A DNA stretch of 64,000 bases from Dissulfurimicrobium hydrothermale (GCF_022026155.1 NZ_CP085041.1:1954306-2018305); one strand, 5' to 3'; counted from the first letter of the stretch, positions 40,334 to 48,304 are shown. Program-made: numbers and translations. The notes: generated by a model not told the origin, from the sequence alone.

Positions 40334-41660
40334 GCCCTTATCGGGGGTCTGGTTATAAAATATAGCAGGGTCTATTGCCAATTAGTTGAATAAAAGGAGA
40401 GATTTAAAGTTTGATCAGGGGGCGTTTGATTCCGCGGATGGTGATGGTTCCTCAATCATAAAACCCGGTTGATATATGAGATGCCGGATATTGCAGGCGA
40501 GCGCAGCACTGGCCAGAATCACCTGGTTCACAGATGGCATGGAAGAGATGAACCGATCCAGGCCTGTTTCATTTTTAAATCTACTTATGTGCCGCCCCTG
40601 GGCCAGGTGATCTTGATAAAGGGCGATGACAGCCTCTTCAGAGAGCCGCAGCGAGGTCCACCACCCCTCAAGTTTGACCTCTGGCACCAACAGTGTCGCC
40701 CCTGACTTATCAGTGGTGTATTTGGTCACCATTATCACCAGCCGCGCACCGGCCTTGTGCTGGGTCCCGTCTTCATTATCCCGGCTGTGTTGATCTTCCA
40801 CGCTTAAAAGCGCCACCTCTTTGCCAGGGCAGGATGTGTTGACCCTGCCTTCAGTAAAGGCCCGGCGGTACCAGAGGGGCAGGTTTTGATCGTGGCAATT
40901 CCATTTCAGTATGTAGTCCGCCTGGTTACATTTGGATAGCGCCTTGCATGCATCCCACGCCCCGCAGACATCGTCCATGCGAATAAGCAGAGGGGCGTCT
41001 GTCAGCCCTTGCGCCTTGTCAATCACCCTGGCAAGAAATGCGGCGAATTCGTCATTGCTTCGTCCGAGAAGCCCTGTGGTCAGGGCCCATTTCCTCATGG
41101 ACAGACAGGCAACCACAGGGATTAAATCTCGAAGATTTTTGCAGACATGGCCCCACCGCGCCCTTCCCAGGAAGGAGCATGGGTCAGCCATGGGCAACAC
41201 GCCGATATCCAAAGTAACATGGCCATCCGGCAAGGTATCAAGAGGGATACTTGCGCGTTTAAAAAATTCAGTAATACAGATATCTGCAACAGCGCCGAGG
41301 GGTTCGGCATATTCTTCCAGGTGCCGCCTTAGCGCGGACTCTGAAGGGATTTCTTTGAGCCCGAGAGACTCGGCAAAAAAACGATCGCTGGAAAGTTGAT
41401 CTATTGTTTCAAAATCGCCTCTGCCAACAAACAAAATGGCTACAAGGCTTTTGAGCGCATCAACGTGGGCGATCCATGCCCGGCCCTGACCGGGCAGATG
41501 GCTCAGCCGCTTTGACATGCTGGTGAAACGCTCCAGATACTGGTTCAGTATGGCCAGGTCTGCCAAGTCTGAACGACGGGCGCAGGGTTCTCCGTCCGGC
41601 CCTTTCCCGGGAAAGGGCTTCATGGGGATCCATCTCGACATCGCCATTAGACTTAAGGGC
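40334..41660. mobile_element. Possible IS1380-like insertion
   Basis: A single transposase gene is flanked by a short inverted match GCCCTTA (40334-40340) / TAAGGGC (41654-41660). The inverted repeats are too short to be convincing, and no target duplication was seen. The element may be an old remnant. Confidence 0.25.
40415..41647 (-). CDS. IS1380-like transposase
   Basis: The 410-residue protein resembles IS1380-family DDE transposases: SESALRRHLEEY near residue 100, the first acidic block GHVTLDIGVLPMADP, a central ADYILKWNCHDQNLPLWYRRAF region, and the C-terminal helix with the conserved Glu (RFKNETGLDRFISSMPSVNQVILASAALACNIRHLIY). The stretch after the first block differs from the usual IS1380 YKG pattern, so activity is uncertain. 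No strong ribosome-binding site. It sits between the Crp/Fnr gene and a small secreted-protein gene, 18 bp from the latter, which may have lost its 3' end by the insertion. Confidence 0.7.
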   Translation of the reverse strand: MAMSRWIPMKPFPGKGPDGEPCARRSDLADLAILNQYLERFTSMSKRLSHLPGQGRAWIAHVDALKSLVAILFVGRGDFETIDQLSSDRFFAESLGLKEIPSESALRRHLEEYAEPLGAVADICITEFFKRASIPLDTLPDGHVTLDIGVLPMADPCSFLGRARWGHVCKNLRDLIPVVACLSMRKWALTTGLLGRSNDEFAAFLARVIDKAQGLTDAPLLIRMDDVCGAWDACKALSKCNQADYILKWNCHDQNLPLWYRRAFTEGRVNTSCPGKEVALLSVEDQHSRDNEDGTQHKAGARLVIMVTKYTTDKSGATLLVPEVKLEGWWTSLRLSEEAVIALYQDHLAQGRHISRFKNETGLDRFISSMPSVNQVILASAALACNIRHLIYQPGFMIEEPSPSAESNAP

Positions 41661-41665
41661 CTAGG

Positions 41666-41992
41666 CTAGTCTTCCCTTTTGGGGGCGGCCCATCTCAACT
41701 TGAACCAGCTGCCATCATTGCTGTCTTTGGCCTTTTCGACCTTGCCCTGGGCCTGGCCCTGCCTTTGAGCCTGAGGCTGGCCTGTCTGCTGCGCGGCCGC
41801 TCCATCAGGGACGCCCTGTATGTTCATGGCCTCTATGGCGTCGGTTGTACCCTTAAGCGTCACCCCCTGAATGGTTCCTGTATATTTTATTACTATGGTA
41901 TTGCCTGATTTCAGATTCACCACCAGCTCCTCTGCAAAAGAGACCGCGCAAAAGGCCATGCCTATGACGAAGAAAACGACTATTTTTTTCAT
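41666..41992 (-). CDS. Small exported protein of unknown function
   Basis: The 108-residue protein has a clear signal peptide (MKKIVVFFVIGMAFCAVSFA, cleavage before EEL). A short beta-rich part follows (ELVVNLKSGNTIVIKYTGTIQGVTLKGTT), then a Gln/Ala/Gly-rich linker (GAAAQQTGQPQAQRQGQAQG) and a polar end (GSWFKLRWAAPKRED). I do not recognise a family. It lies downstream of the porin, separated by the porin terminator, and 18 bp from the transposase gene. Confidence 0.65.
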   Translation of the reverse strand: MKKIVVFFVIGMAFCAVSFAEELVVNLKSGNTIVIKYTGTIQGVTLKGTTDAIEAMNIQGVPDGAAAQQTGQPQAQRQGQAQGKVEKAKDSNDGSWFKLRWAAPKRED

Positions 41993-42012
41993 TTTTTCCC
42001 CTTAATTTATAA

Positions 42013-42049
42013 AAGTAACCCCCTGTCTCTTTAAGACATGGGGTTACTT
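42013..42049 (-). terminator. Rho-independent terminator of the porin gene
   Basis: AAGTAACCCC pairs with GGGGTTACTT (10 bp) and, inside one mismatch, TGTCT with AGACA, around a 5-base loop. On the minus strand the hairpin is followed by TTTTATAAATT. It starts 12 bases after the porin stop codon. Confidence 0.85.
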
Positions 42050-42060
42050 AAAATCACGCC

Positions 42061-43431
42061 CTAGAATACGACCATGAACATTGCAGTATATACATCATAA
42101 CCATCGTAAAGCTTATGGTTCTTTGACATGTCCATGTAATCGCCGATCATTGTCTTTTTGTCAAAATCAGTCCTCTGATACTCCAAACTGAATCTGACCG
42201 AGTCGTTTCCCATGACAAAGTAGTTAGCGCCAACACCAAACTGGTCAATATGCTGATTCTTTACGTTAAATATGGATGCCATATTCCAGTGCTCATAGCG
42301 TCCGAACGGCTGTAACTTGCCCTTTGGCCCGACTGTCACAGGGAGTATATAGCCAAGCTTTGTGTACCAGCCCTCTTTCTGCCCGAGGAGACCAGCGACT
42401 ATCGTGGCCTGATCCGCCGGGGCAAGGGCGGTCTTGTAGGCATCATCCAGGTCTGCATGCAGATACAGCGCTGTGGCGGTCACCACGCCACCATTATCAA
42501 ACGGGTATTCAAAAAAGATATCCGTTGTATACGCCTTATAATCAACGGTGTCATTCTTATTTAATACCACGGCGTCAAGCGGGTTGTTTGGGTCGGCCTT
42601 TGTGTATTTGTATGCGGCTTCCGGCTGATATGCGGCGGCAGCGCCGATGGTGAGTATCTTGCCCTTCCTGCCAAGATATGTGCCCATGTAGCCTGAGCCA
42701 CTAGGTCCTGTCTCTGGTTTCAGAAATGACCAGTGCACCCTGCCGACATACTCAAGATAGCTCCTTGGCGCAGCGCTTGACTTGAATGTTTTATCAACAA
42801 ATGTATTTTCATAACTGGTTGATCCCTCCCTGCCCTCCATTACGGCAAGCCAGTATTTCATCTGATTTTCAAAGAAATTGCCGTGCACCACGATGCCCAT
42901 GTCTCTGCTGTTCTTGGTGGCGTCCGTGCCGAAGGGCGAATAGACAAAGGCCGATCTCTCTGTGGAAAGCGGGCTGAAGCACTCATCCAGATTCGCCCTT
43001 GTAAGAGGGATCTTGGTCAGACCGACTTTCAGATTAAATTGGTCACTGAGCATACCGATCAAGTAGCCATCGACCAGTCTTATCTGGGAGTTGGCCTTGG
43101 TGTTCGACTTGGCAAGCTCATAGCCGCCGCCTCCAAGGTTGCGGGTTGCGCTGGTGCCGCCGCAGGTCTGGAATTTGGCGCCCCAGGTGTCATTAAACAT
43201 TCCGGTAAAGACAAGCCTCGCCCTTCTTAAGTAGAGGTCATTGCGAGATTTGTTATTATCGGTTCCTGCCCCAAAATCAGTATGGTCCAGGATGCCCTGA
43301 AATTTTACATCAATCTGCAAGTAACCCCCATTGTCCCCAAAATCAATCGCAGGGCCTGCGTTAGCCTGTTTACTCAGGCAAAACACAGACAAAAACAAAA
43401 AGACAGAAAGCACTATCCCCTTTTTTGACAT
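42061..43431 (-). CDS. Outer-membrane porin (phosphate-selective porin type)
   Basis: The 456-residue protein has a signal peptide (MSKKGIVLSVFLFLSVF, cleavage after ANA) and alternating beta-strand patterns throughout. DLYLRRARLVFTGMFNDTWGAKFQ near the N-terminus and a C-terminal aromatic residue (VYTAMFMVVF) match the porin O/P-like family. The start at 43431 has AAGGAGGG 7 nt upstream; the reading to 43461 lacks that. It forms a channel for small solutes, substrate not predictable. A CRP-type site (43507-43524) lies about 80 bases upstream and a terminator follows it. Confidence 0.88.
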   Translation of the reverse strand: MSKKGIVLSVFLFLSVFCLSKQANAGPAIDFGDNGGYLQIDVKFQGILDHTDFGAGTDNNKSRNDLYLRRARLVFTGMFNDTWGAKFQTCGGTSATRNLGGGGYELAKSNTKANSQIRLVDGYLIGMLSDQFNLKVGLTKIPLTRANLDECFSPLSTERSAFVYSPFGTDATKNSRDMGIVVHGNFFENQMKYWLAVMEGREGSTSYENTFVDKTFKSSAAPRSYLEYVGRVHWSFLKPETGPSGSGYMGTYLGRKGKILTIGAAAAYQPEAAYKYTKADPNNPLDAVVLNKNDTVDYKAYTTDIFFEYPFDNGGVVTATALYLHADLDDAYKTALAPADQATIVAGLLGQKEGWYTKLGYILPVTVGPKGKLQPFGRYEHWNMASIFNVKNQHIDQFGVGANYFVMGNDSVRFSLEYQRTDFDKKTMIGDYMDMSKNHKLYDGYDVYTAMFMVVF

Positions 43432-43506
43432 AACAAACCCTCCTTGTTTTTTTAAACACACTAAGGGATAGCGTCAGATCGATTCAATGACGCCGCTCAC
43501 AAAGGA

Positions 43507-43524
43507 TTGTGATCTATGTCACAA
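43507..43524. promoter_or_regulatory. CRP/HcpR-type binding site
   Basis: TTGTGA-TCTATG-TCACAA is a perfect TTGTGA-N6-TCACAA palindrome, the consensus for CRP-like regulators of the TGTGA class. It lies 76-93 bases before the porin ATG and about 255 bases before the nitroreductase gene on the other strand. Confidence 0.75.
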
Positions 43525-43681
43525 AAACGGTAAATAAAAAATATCTTATGCAAGGTCTTTTTAGGAAAATCAAGTAGTTAAGGCTAAAAAAGAACTGGTC
43601 TCTTTATTTTGCCAAGACGGCCGGAGATGATATATTAAATAATGGTTCTCTATAAAAAATTAAGGTTAAAGAAGGCAAAAA

Positions 43682-43720
43682 TCCCCCCCTCCCTTTGTGG
43701 GAGAGGGCTGGGGTGAGGGA
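43682..43720. repeat. REP-like C/G-rich hairpin repeat
   Basis: The stretch reads CCCTCCC-TTTGT-GGGAGAGGG followed by CTGGGGTGAGGG. This is the form of a REP-like intergenic element that I recall from many proteobacteria; it encodes nothing. It lies about 60 bases before the nitroreductase gene. Confidence 0.55.
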
Positions 43721-43777
43721 TAAGAAGGGAGGGGAAAGAGCAGATGTATGCGGATGAGCATCCTGAAGGAGGATACC

Positions 43778-44599
43778 ATGATTGAGTTTCACATCGATGA
43801 GGAGCGTTGCATCCAGTGCGGCGAATGTGCGCTTGACTGCCCGGCGGGTGTCATCGTCATGGATGGCTACCCTAAAATGACCAATGAAGCGGGGTGCTTC
43901 CAGTGTCAGCACTGCCTTGCCGTCTGCCCGACCGCGGCCGTTTCGATCCTCGGCAAGGACCCTGACGCGGGCACCGTGCTCAAGGGAAACATGCCGGATC
44001 CGGCAGGCCTTGCGACCCTGATCAAGGGGAGGAGGTCGGTGCGCCGCTATCGCGATAGGGATCTGGCCCCGGAGCTGATCGACGAGCTGCTTGAAATCTC
44101 CTGCCATGCGCCCACCGGGGTCAACTCAAGGTCGGTGCTCTTCACCGTGGTCAGGGAGCGGGCCGTGATGAACAGGCTACGGGATCATCTGATTAGCCGC
44201 CTTGCGCAACTTCAAGATGAAGGGAGACTACCGGAAGGTCTGACCGGCAAGTACCTCGGCCGAGCTGTCATTGCCTGGCAGCAGGAGGGCAAGGACATTC
44301 TTTTTCGGGGAGCGCCGCATCTTATCATCACCAGCGCACCGGCGGACGCCCCCTGTCCGGTACAGGATACCCTTATCGCCTTGACCACTTTCCAGCTGAT
44401 CGCCCATGCCCACGGGGTCGGCACTGTCTGGGACGGCATCTTCATGATGGCACTTGCCGCCTGCCCCGACGTGGCCGGCAGGCTCGGCATTCCCGAAAAC
44501 CACACCCTGGGGTATGCGATGGCCTTTGGCGAACCGGCGGTGGAATACCACCGGACCGTGCAGCGGGGCCCGGCCCTGGTGAATGTGGTAAAGTGGTGA
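43778..44599 (+). CDS. Ferredoxin-domain nitroreductase family protein
   Basis: The 273-residue protein fuses an N-terminal 2x[4Fe-4S] ferredoxin domain (C11, C14, C17, C21 and C40, C43, C46, C50) to a nitroreductase domain (about 75-260) with the FMN-binding RRSVRRYRDRDL and HAPTGVNSRS motifs. It would pass electrons from ferredoxin to a flavin to reduce an unknown (nitro- or quinone-like) substrate in the cytoplasm. The start at 43778 has AAGGAGG 6 nt upstream. It is GC-richer than the nif region; it ends just before the MarR promoter, next to the arsenic/selenium genes. Confidence 0.92.
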   Translation: MIEFHIDEERCIQCGECALDCPAGVIVMDGYPKMTNEAGCFQCQHCLAVCPTAAVSILGKDPDAGTVLKGNMPDPAGLATLIKGRRSVRRYRDRDLAPELIDELLEISCHAPTGVNSRSVLFTVVRERAVMNRLRDHLISRLAQLQDEGRLPEGLTGKYLGRAVIAWQQEGKDILFRGAPHLIITSAPADAPCPVQDTLIALTTFQLIAHAHGVGTVWDGIFMMALAACPDVAGRLGIPENHTLGYAMAFGEPAVEYHRTVQRGPALVNVVKW

Positions 44600-44616
44600 T
44601 TGCTAGGAAGCCATCC

Positions 44617-44645
44617 TTGACAAACTGGGTTATTTTAGATATGTT
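44617..44645 (+). promoter_or_regulatory. sigma-70 type promoter of the MarR gene
   Basis: TTGACA (44617-44622) and TATGTT (44640-44645) are separated by 17 bases. The -10 lies inside the 20-bp palindrome, so a bound repressor would block RNA polymerase. Confidence 0.7.
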
Positions 44646-44659
44646 GTATATACAACATA
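44640..44659. promoter_or_regulatory. MarR operator O1 (20-bp perfect palindrome)
   Basis: TATGTTGTATATACAACATA is a perfect palindrome overlapping the -10 of the MarR gene and ending 11 bases before its ATG. The core GTTGTATATACAAC recurs at 45148-45163. This is the usual size and place of an autoregulatory MarR operator. Confidence 0.78.
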
Positions 44660-44670
44660 GAGACATATAC

Positions 44671-45132
44671 ATGAAAAACTCTAATCTTCGCAAGCAGGCG
44701 GAGCTGATCTCAAGAGACTGTATTGCCGTCAGGGTCAGACTGCTAAATCGCATCATAACAAATATATATGATACGGCCATGCGTCCGTATGGCATAAGCC
44801 TCAATCAGGCTAGCATCCTGACGATCATCCTTATTACAGGCGGCGCTAGATACGGTGACATATGCAGGATTCTGCATATGGAGAAATCAACCCTGAGCAG
44901 GAATATCGAGCGCATGAAAAAAAATAATTGGATAGACTCCATCAAAGAAGGTGGGAGCGGGTTTGCTGTTGTCAAAATCACCCCCAAAGGCGAAAGCGTC
45001 CTTGAGAAGGCGTATCTTGCCTGGGCGAAGGCGCAGGATGATACATTGAGCTGTCTCGGCCGGGATGGAGCCAATGCGTTGATGAAGCTGACGGAAAGGT
45101 TTTGGCCGATGGGAACTATCCAAAATAAATAA
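44671..45132 (+). CDS. MarR family transcriptional regulator
   Basis: The 153-residue protein has the MarR winged-helix fold: helices for dimerisation (about 1-40), ISLNQASILTIILITGGARYGDICRILHMEKSTLSRNIERMKKNNWI (HTH, about 48-92) and the wing with GSGFAVVKITPKGESVL. One Cys lies in the HTH (DICRIL) and one near the C-terminus (TLSCLGRDG), so thiol sensing is possible but unproven. The start at 44671 is chosen because it follows operator and promoter; the ATG at 44593 would place both inside the gene. It likely represses itself and the selenoprotein gene behind it. Confidence 0.88.
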   Translation: MKNSNLRKQAELISRDCIAVRVRLLNRIITNIYDTAMRPYGISLNQASILTIILITGGARYGDICRILHMEKSTLSRNIERMKKNNWIDSIKEGGSGFAVVKITPKGESVLEKAYLAWAKAQDDTLSCLGRDGANALMKLTERFWPMGTIQNK

Positions 45133-45147
45133 TTTTTTTGTCCATAG

Positions 45148-45163
45148 AGTTGCATATACAACT
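45148..45163. promoter_or_regulatory. MarR operator O2 before the selenoprotein gene
   Basis: AGTTGCATATACAACT differs from the O1 core by a single base (C for T). It lies 16 bases after the MarR stop and 94 bases before the ATG of the GrdB-like selenoprotein gene, suggesting that gene has its own regulated promoter. No good -10/-35 pair was identified. Confidence 0.7.
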
Positions 45164-45256
45164 TATTAGGGTATTGGGCATCGGGCGCAGCCGGATATCT
45201 TTCCTTGCCGGAACGCAGGACCCGGGAAGACAATGCATAACGGAAAAGGAGTTTAA

Positions 45257-46477
45257 ATGGCAAGACTTGAAAAAATACCAGAACCTCTTCGCTCTCACAT
45301 AGCGGACCTTCCCTGTCCTTCATTTAAGGACGAGCCATGGGTGCAGGGGTCGCCTCTATCGCAACGGCGGGTGTCCTTAATATCCACCGCCGGACTGCAT
45401 CGTCGTGACGACCGTCCTTTCGTGGGGATGAGCGGGGAGTACCGTATAATCCCGGCGGACACGAAGGCCATGGATCTGGTGATGACCCACATATCGACCA
45501 ATTTCGATCGCACCGGCTTCCAGCGGGATTGGAATGTAGTGTTTCCTTTGGATCGGCTCCATGAACTAGCAGCTGATGGCGTCATCGGAAGCGTGGCCGA
45601 TTACCATTATTCATTTATGGGAGGGGCCAATCCAGCAGAAATGGAGCCGTCAGCGCGCAACATGGCCGCTATTCTAAAGGGTGACGGCGTGGACGCAGCC
45701 CTCTTGGTGCCGGTGTGACCGCTCTGCACCCGCGCCGTGGGCGCATTGGCGCATTACCTCGAATCAGAAGGCATTCCCACCACACAGATCAGCCTTATCC
45801 GTGAACATACGGAAATCATACGCCCACCTAGGGCGCTCTGGGTACCCTTCGAACTCGGCCGCCCATTGGGCGCCCCTGATGCCGCTGACTTCCAGCGCAG
45901 GGTGCTCCTGGAGGCCCTTGAACTTCTGGAGACCTCGGAAGGGCCGGTGCTCCGGGACTTCACCGAAGAAGCGCCTGGGGATGGACCCGGAGCGGAATAC
46001 GGAGAGAAAGGGTTGGCCTGCCCCGCCAGTTTCGCTCCGCCTCCGGGAAACGAGACGGGTGAGAGGGCGCTCGTATCCGCCTTCAGGCGCGAGGTCGCGG
46101 AACTGCGGCCGTGGTATGACCTGAATCTTAAGAGGCGCGGGCGTTCGACGGTCGGATACTTCGGGCCGGAGGACGCCTTGGAACTGCTTTCCCGCCTTGC
46201 CTTGGGAGAGGCAATTGATGTGCCAGTGCACAACTTCGATCTGGCTACCGCGCTTCGCCTTGCTGCAACTGACCTCAGGACGTTTTACTACGAGGCAGTG
46301 CTGGCCCGGCCAGGCTCGATCGGATTGTCCGGGGCTTCGGCGTTCAAACAATGGTTTTGGAATAAGACAGCGGCTGGAAGGCTTCTAAGAGTGGTCAAAG
46401 AAAGATGTGCCGAGGAAGAGGATGAGGCGTTGCGGATGACAGGAGAGATATTCTTGGTTCCAATGGACCAGGCGTGA
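45257..46477 (+). CDS. GrdB-like selenoprotein with in-frame UGA (Sec154)
   Basis: One frame runs from ATG 45257 to the stop at 46475-46477, interrupted only by TGA at 45716-45718. Read as selenocysteine it gives VPV-U-PLCTRAVGALAHYLE, a UxxC-T-R motif like that of selenoprotein B of glycine/sarcosine/betaine and D-proline reductases. The 406-residue protein has N-terminal VGMSGEYRIIPADTK and SVADYHYSFMGGANP, and a C-terminal part (about 290-400: RSTVGYFGPEDALELL; FKQWFWNKTAAGRLL). A bacterial-SECIS-like hairpin lies 18 nt after the UGA. Homology continues on both sides, so it is not a broken gene. It probably performs thiol-based reduction in the cytoplasm; substrate unknown. A GGAAAAGGAG precedes the ATG. 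Confidence 0.88.
45716..45744 (+). promoter_or_regulatory. Sec UGA and bacterial SECIS-like hairpin (GrdB-like)
   Basis: After the TGA (45716-45718), GCGCC (45732-45736) pairs with GGCGC (45740-45744) around the 3-base loop GTG. The loop starts 18 nt after the UGA and begins with G, within the known bSECIS constraints. The stem is all G-C. Confidence 0.75.
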
Positions 46478-46527
46478 ATCCGGAAGGCCAAGGGGGAAAT
46501 TTCCATTGCTAAGGAGGACACAACGGG

Positions 46528-46934
46528 ATGCAAGCTGTTACACGAGGAACAGGCTACAGGGAAAGCGGCGGAGTTTATGACGATATGAAGGCAAATTTTG
46601 GCATGATACCCAATTTCTTTAAAGCACAGGCGGCGGTGGATCCCGAGTGGGCCGAGTTGAACTGGTTTCGGGTGAAGAGGATCATGCTGGGGAGGGTAGT
46701 TTGGACCGCAAGACAAAGGAGATAATCGCTATGGTGGTCTCGGTAATGAAGGGATGCCAATACTGCCATCTGGCGCACCAGACCATGGCCTTATGTCCCG
46801 GAGCCACCGAGAAGGAGATATGCGAGGCGATGATGGCGGTGAAGCTGTTCCAGAGTTTTATGAGTATCGCCGATTCGCTTGAGGTGCCATGTGACGTAAC
46901 ACCAGACATGGCCGCAAAACAACAACCGGCATGA
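46528..46934 (+). pseudogene. AhpD/CMD-family gene with a -1 frameshift
   Basis: Two overlapping frames together encode one carboxymuconolactone decarboxylase/AhpD-like protein of about 135 residues: VYDDMKANFGMIPNFFKAQAAVD...NWFRVKRIMLG (frame from 46528), then EGSLDRKTKEIIAMVVSVMKGCQYCHLAHQTMAL (frame ending 46934), with the redox CxxC of the family. The break lies in the G-run 46689-46692, which is one G short. It may be a recent mutation, a sequencing error or programmed slippage. AAGGAGG lies 10 nt before the ATG. It follows the selenoprotein gene by 50 bp and is probably its partner in peroxide or thiol chemistry. Confidence 0.82.
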
Positions 46935-47092
46935 AAAAAGGCTAAAAGAGGTGCCCAGCTCGAGTCTGTGGCGCTGTAGAATGCTGGAGCGACGACCGAG
47001 TTCATCCTGATCCAGACGCGCTCCATACAGATATGACTCGACTTATACGAAATGGTTTCGTCCCTGCATCAGGTATACTGTACCAGGGATTA

Positions 47093-47413
47093 TTATTCCA
47101 CCGGGGCAAAGAAAAAGACAAAGCGGCCGTTCTCGATATCCACCTTGAGTTTTGCGCCATGGCTCAGGCCATAGAAGATATAGCCATTCTTTTGACAGGC
47201 CTTCGGACACTCGGTGGTATTGGGCGGTGACTCGAAATCCCGATCCCTGTCATACCAGGAAACGAGCATATACTCCTCGAACCGCTGCGCAGCCTGGCTC
47301 CTGGCAAGGGTCACGGCCTCCTGGTAATCACTGACCCTGCTTTCCGGCTTCAGGACTACAACCTCTATCTGCGAAAGGTCGGGGGAGGTTATTGAACAAC
47401 TCTGCTCAGACAT
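47093..47413 (-). CDS. Small conserved protein, AF1514-like
   Basis: The 106-residue soluble protein (start MSEQSCSITSPDLSQIEVVVL) contains YMLVSWYDRDRDFESPPNTTECPKACQKNGYIFYG, a pattern I associate with the AF1514 family; function unknown. Three Cys (S-C-S near the start, EC and AC in the middle) may bind metal. AAGGAGG stands 8 nt before the ATG and a promoter (47534-47561) lies upstream, so it can be expressed apart from the ars-type genes that precede it on the same strand. Confidence 0.7.
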   Translation of the reverse strand: MSEQSCSITSPDLSQIEVVVLKPESRVSDYQEAVTLARSQAAQRFEEYMLVSWYDRDRDFESPPNTTECPKACQKNGYIFYGLSHGAKLKVDIENGRFVFFFAPVE

Positions 47414-47533
47414 AATTCATCCTCCTTCTGGTAAGGTTCGCCCCTGTTTGGCCATCACATTCCGGATTTTTTACGAAAGCATCGGATATTGGACCCGTTT
47501 ATGCGCGCAAGTCTGCATCCAGCCCTTGTTCAA

Positions 47534-47561
47534 ATTATATATCATATTTTATCCTTGTCAG
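47534..47561 (-). promoter_or_regulatory. sigma-70 type promoter of the AF1514-like gene
   Basis: On the minus strand CTGACA (47556-47561) and TATAAT (47534-47539) are separated by 16 bases; the ATG follows about 120 bases later, leaving a long leader with no recognised structure. Confidence 0.5.
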
Positions 47562-47581
47562 GAGAATCAGGTCATTAAGAC

Positions 47582-48292
47582 TCAATGGAATATGGGAGAG
47601 AGCAGAAAAGACCATGTATAATAGCCGCCCACGGCAAAAAATACCGCTGCCGTAAGGCTTTTTATCCAGGTCTCAAACACCCTGGCCGTGGAAAAGAGCC
47701 TGCCTGTCACATCCATGCCCAGGGAGAGCAGGATGGCGATAACCACCACAGGGAGGGCCGTGCCAAGGCCGTAAAAGACTGGCATGATCACCGGGCTTTG
47801 CTTTGTTATTGCAATGGGAAGGAGGCTTCCGAAGAACAGGGCCGCCGAAACCGGACAAAAGGAAAGGGCGAAGAGGAGGCCGAGGAACCCAGCGCCGGCC
47901 ATACCGGTCCCGGCCCTGTCCGCGAGGCCCTTCAGCCTATCCCCCTTTGAAAGCCCTATGGCCGGAAACCTGATCCACCCCATCAGCACCGCTCCAATTA
48001 TCAATAACACCGGCCCAAGGACCTGGTTCAGATAGGTCTGGAGAAAATTCGCAACGGCCGGCACTGAAAGGACGCCCCAGGCCAGAAGCCATGCCACGAG
48101 GGTGTAGGCCACGGCCCTGCCGGCGGCGTAACAGAGCGCCTTAAAAAATACCCTGCCTGGCCTTGCGCCACCGGCGCCGCCAGCCATGTAAAAGAGGGCG
48201 GTTATGTTGCTTGCAAGCGGGCATGGGCTGATGGATGTGAGCACGCCGAGCCAGAGGGCGGTCAATGCCGGATAGGAGCTGTTAAAATCCAT
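47582..48292 (-). CDS. arsG: ArsG-type membrane protein, CcdA-like
   Basis: The 236-residue protein has six hydrophobic segments and matches the CcdA/DsbD-like ArsG family (annotated as aromatic-arsenical efflux permease). Two Cys sit in Pro-flanked motifs, C24 in SISPCPLASN (TM1) and one near 144 in LSFCPVSAAL (TM4), the same arrangement as the redox-active pair of CcdA. It may therefore pass electrons across the membrane to the exported selenothioredoxin encoded just upstream (12 bp), rather than only exporting a compound. In Shewanella arsEFG confers resistance to nitro- and amino-aromatic arsenicals; the present function is inference. Confidence 0.82.
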   Translation of the reverse strand: MDFNSSYPALTALWLGVLTSISPCPLASNITALFYMAGGAGGARPGRVFFKALCYAAGRAVAYTLVAWLLAWGVLSVPAVANFLQTYLNQVLGPVLLIIGAVLMGWIRFPAIGLSKGDRLKGLADRAGTGMAGAGFLGLLFALSFCPVSAALFFGSLLPIAITKQSPVIMPVFYGLGTALPVVVIAILLSLGMDVTGRLFSTARVFETWIKSLTAAVFFAVGGYYTWSFLLSPIFH

Positions 48293-48304
48293 GGGGTCTT
48301 GTCC

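Noticed and set aside
43604-44107. 167-residue minus-strand ORF
   Set aside because: It runs antisense through the nitroreductase and the REP-like repeat; its translation (LTPALSHKGRGG) is the typical artefact of that repeat.
45737-46477. Separate gene downstream of the selenoprotein N-terminal part
   Set aside because: Same frame as 45257-45715; GTG lies inside the SECIS hairpin, without a ribosome-binding site, and the UxxCTR motif spans the TGA.
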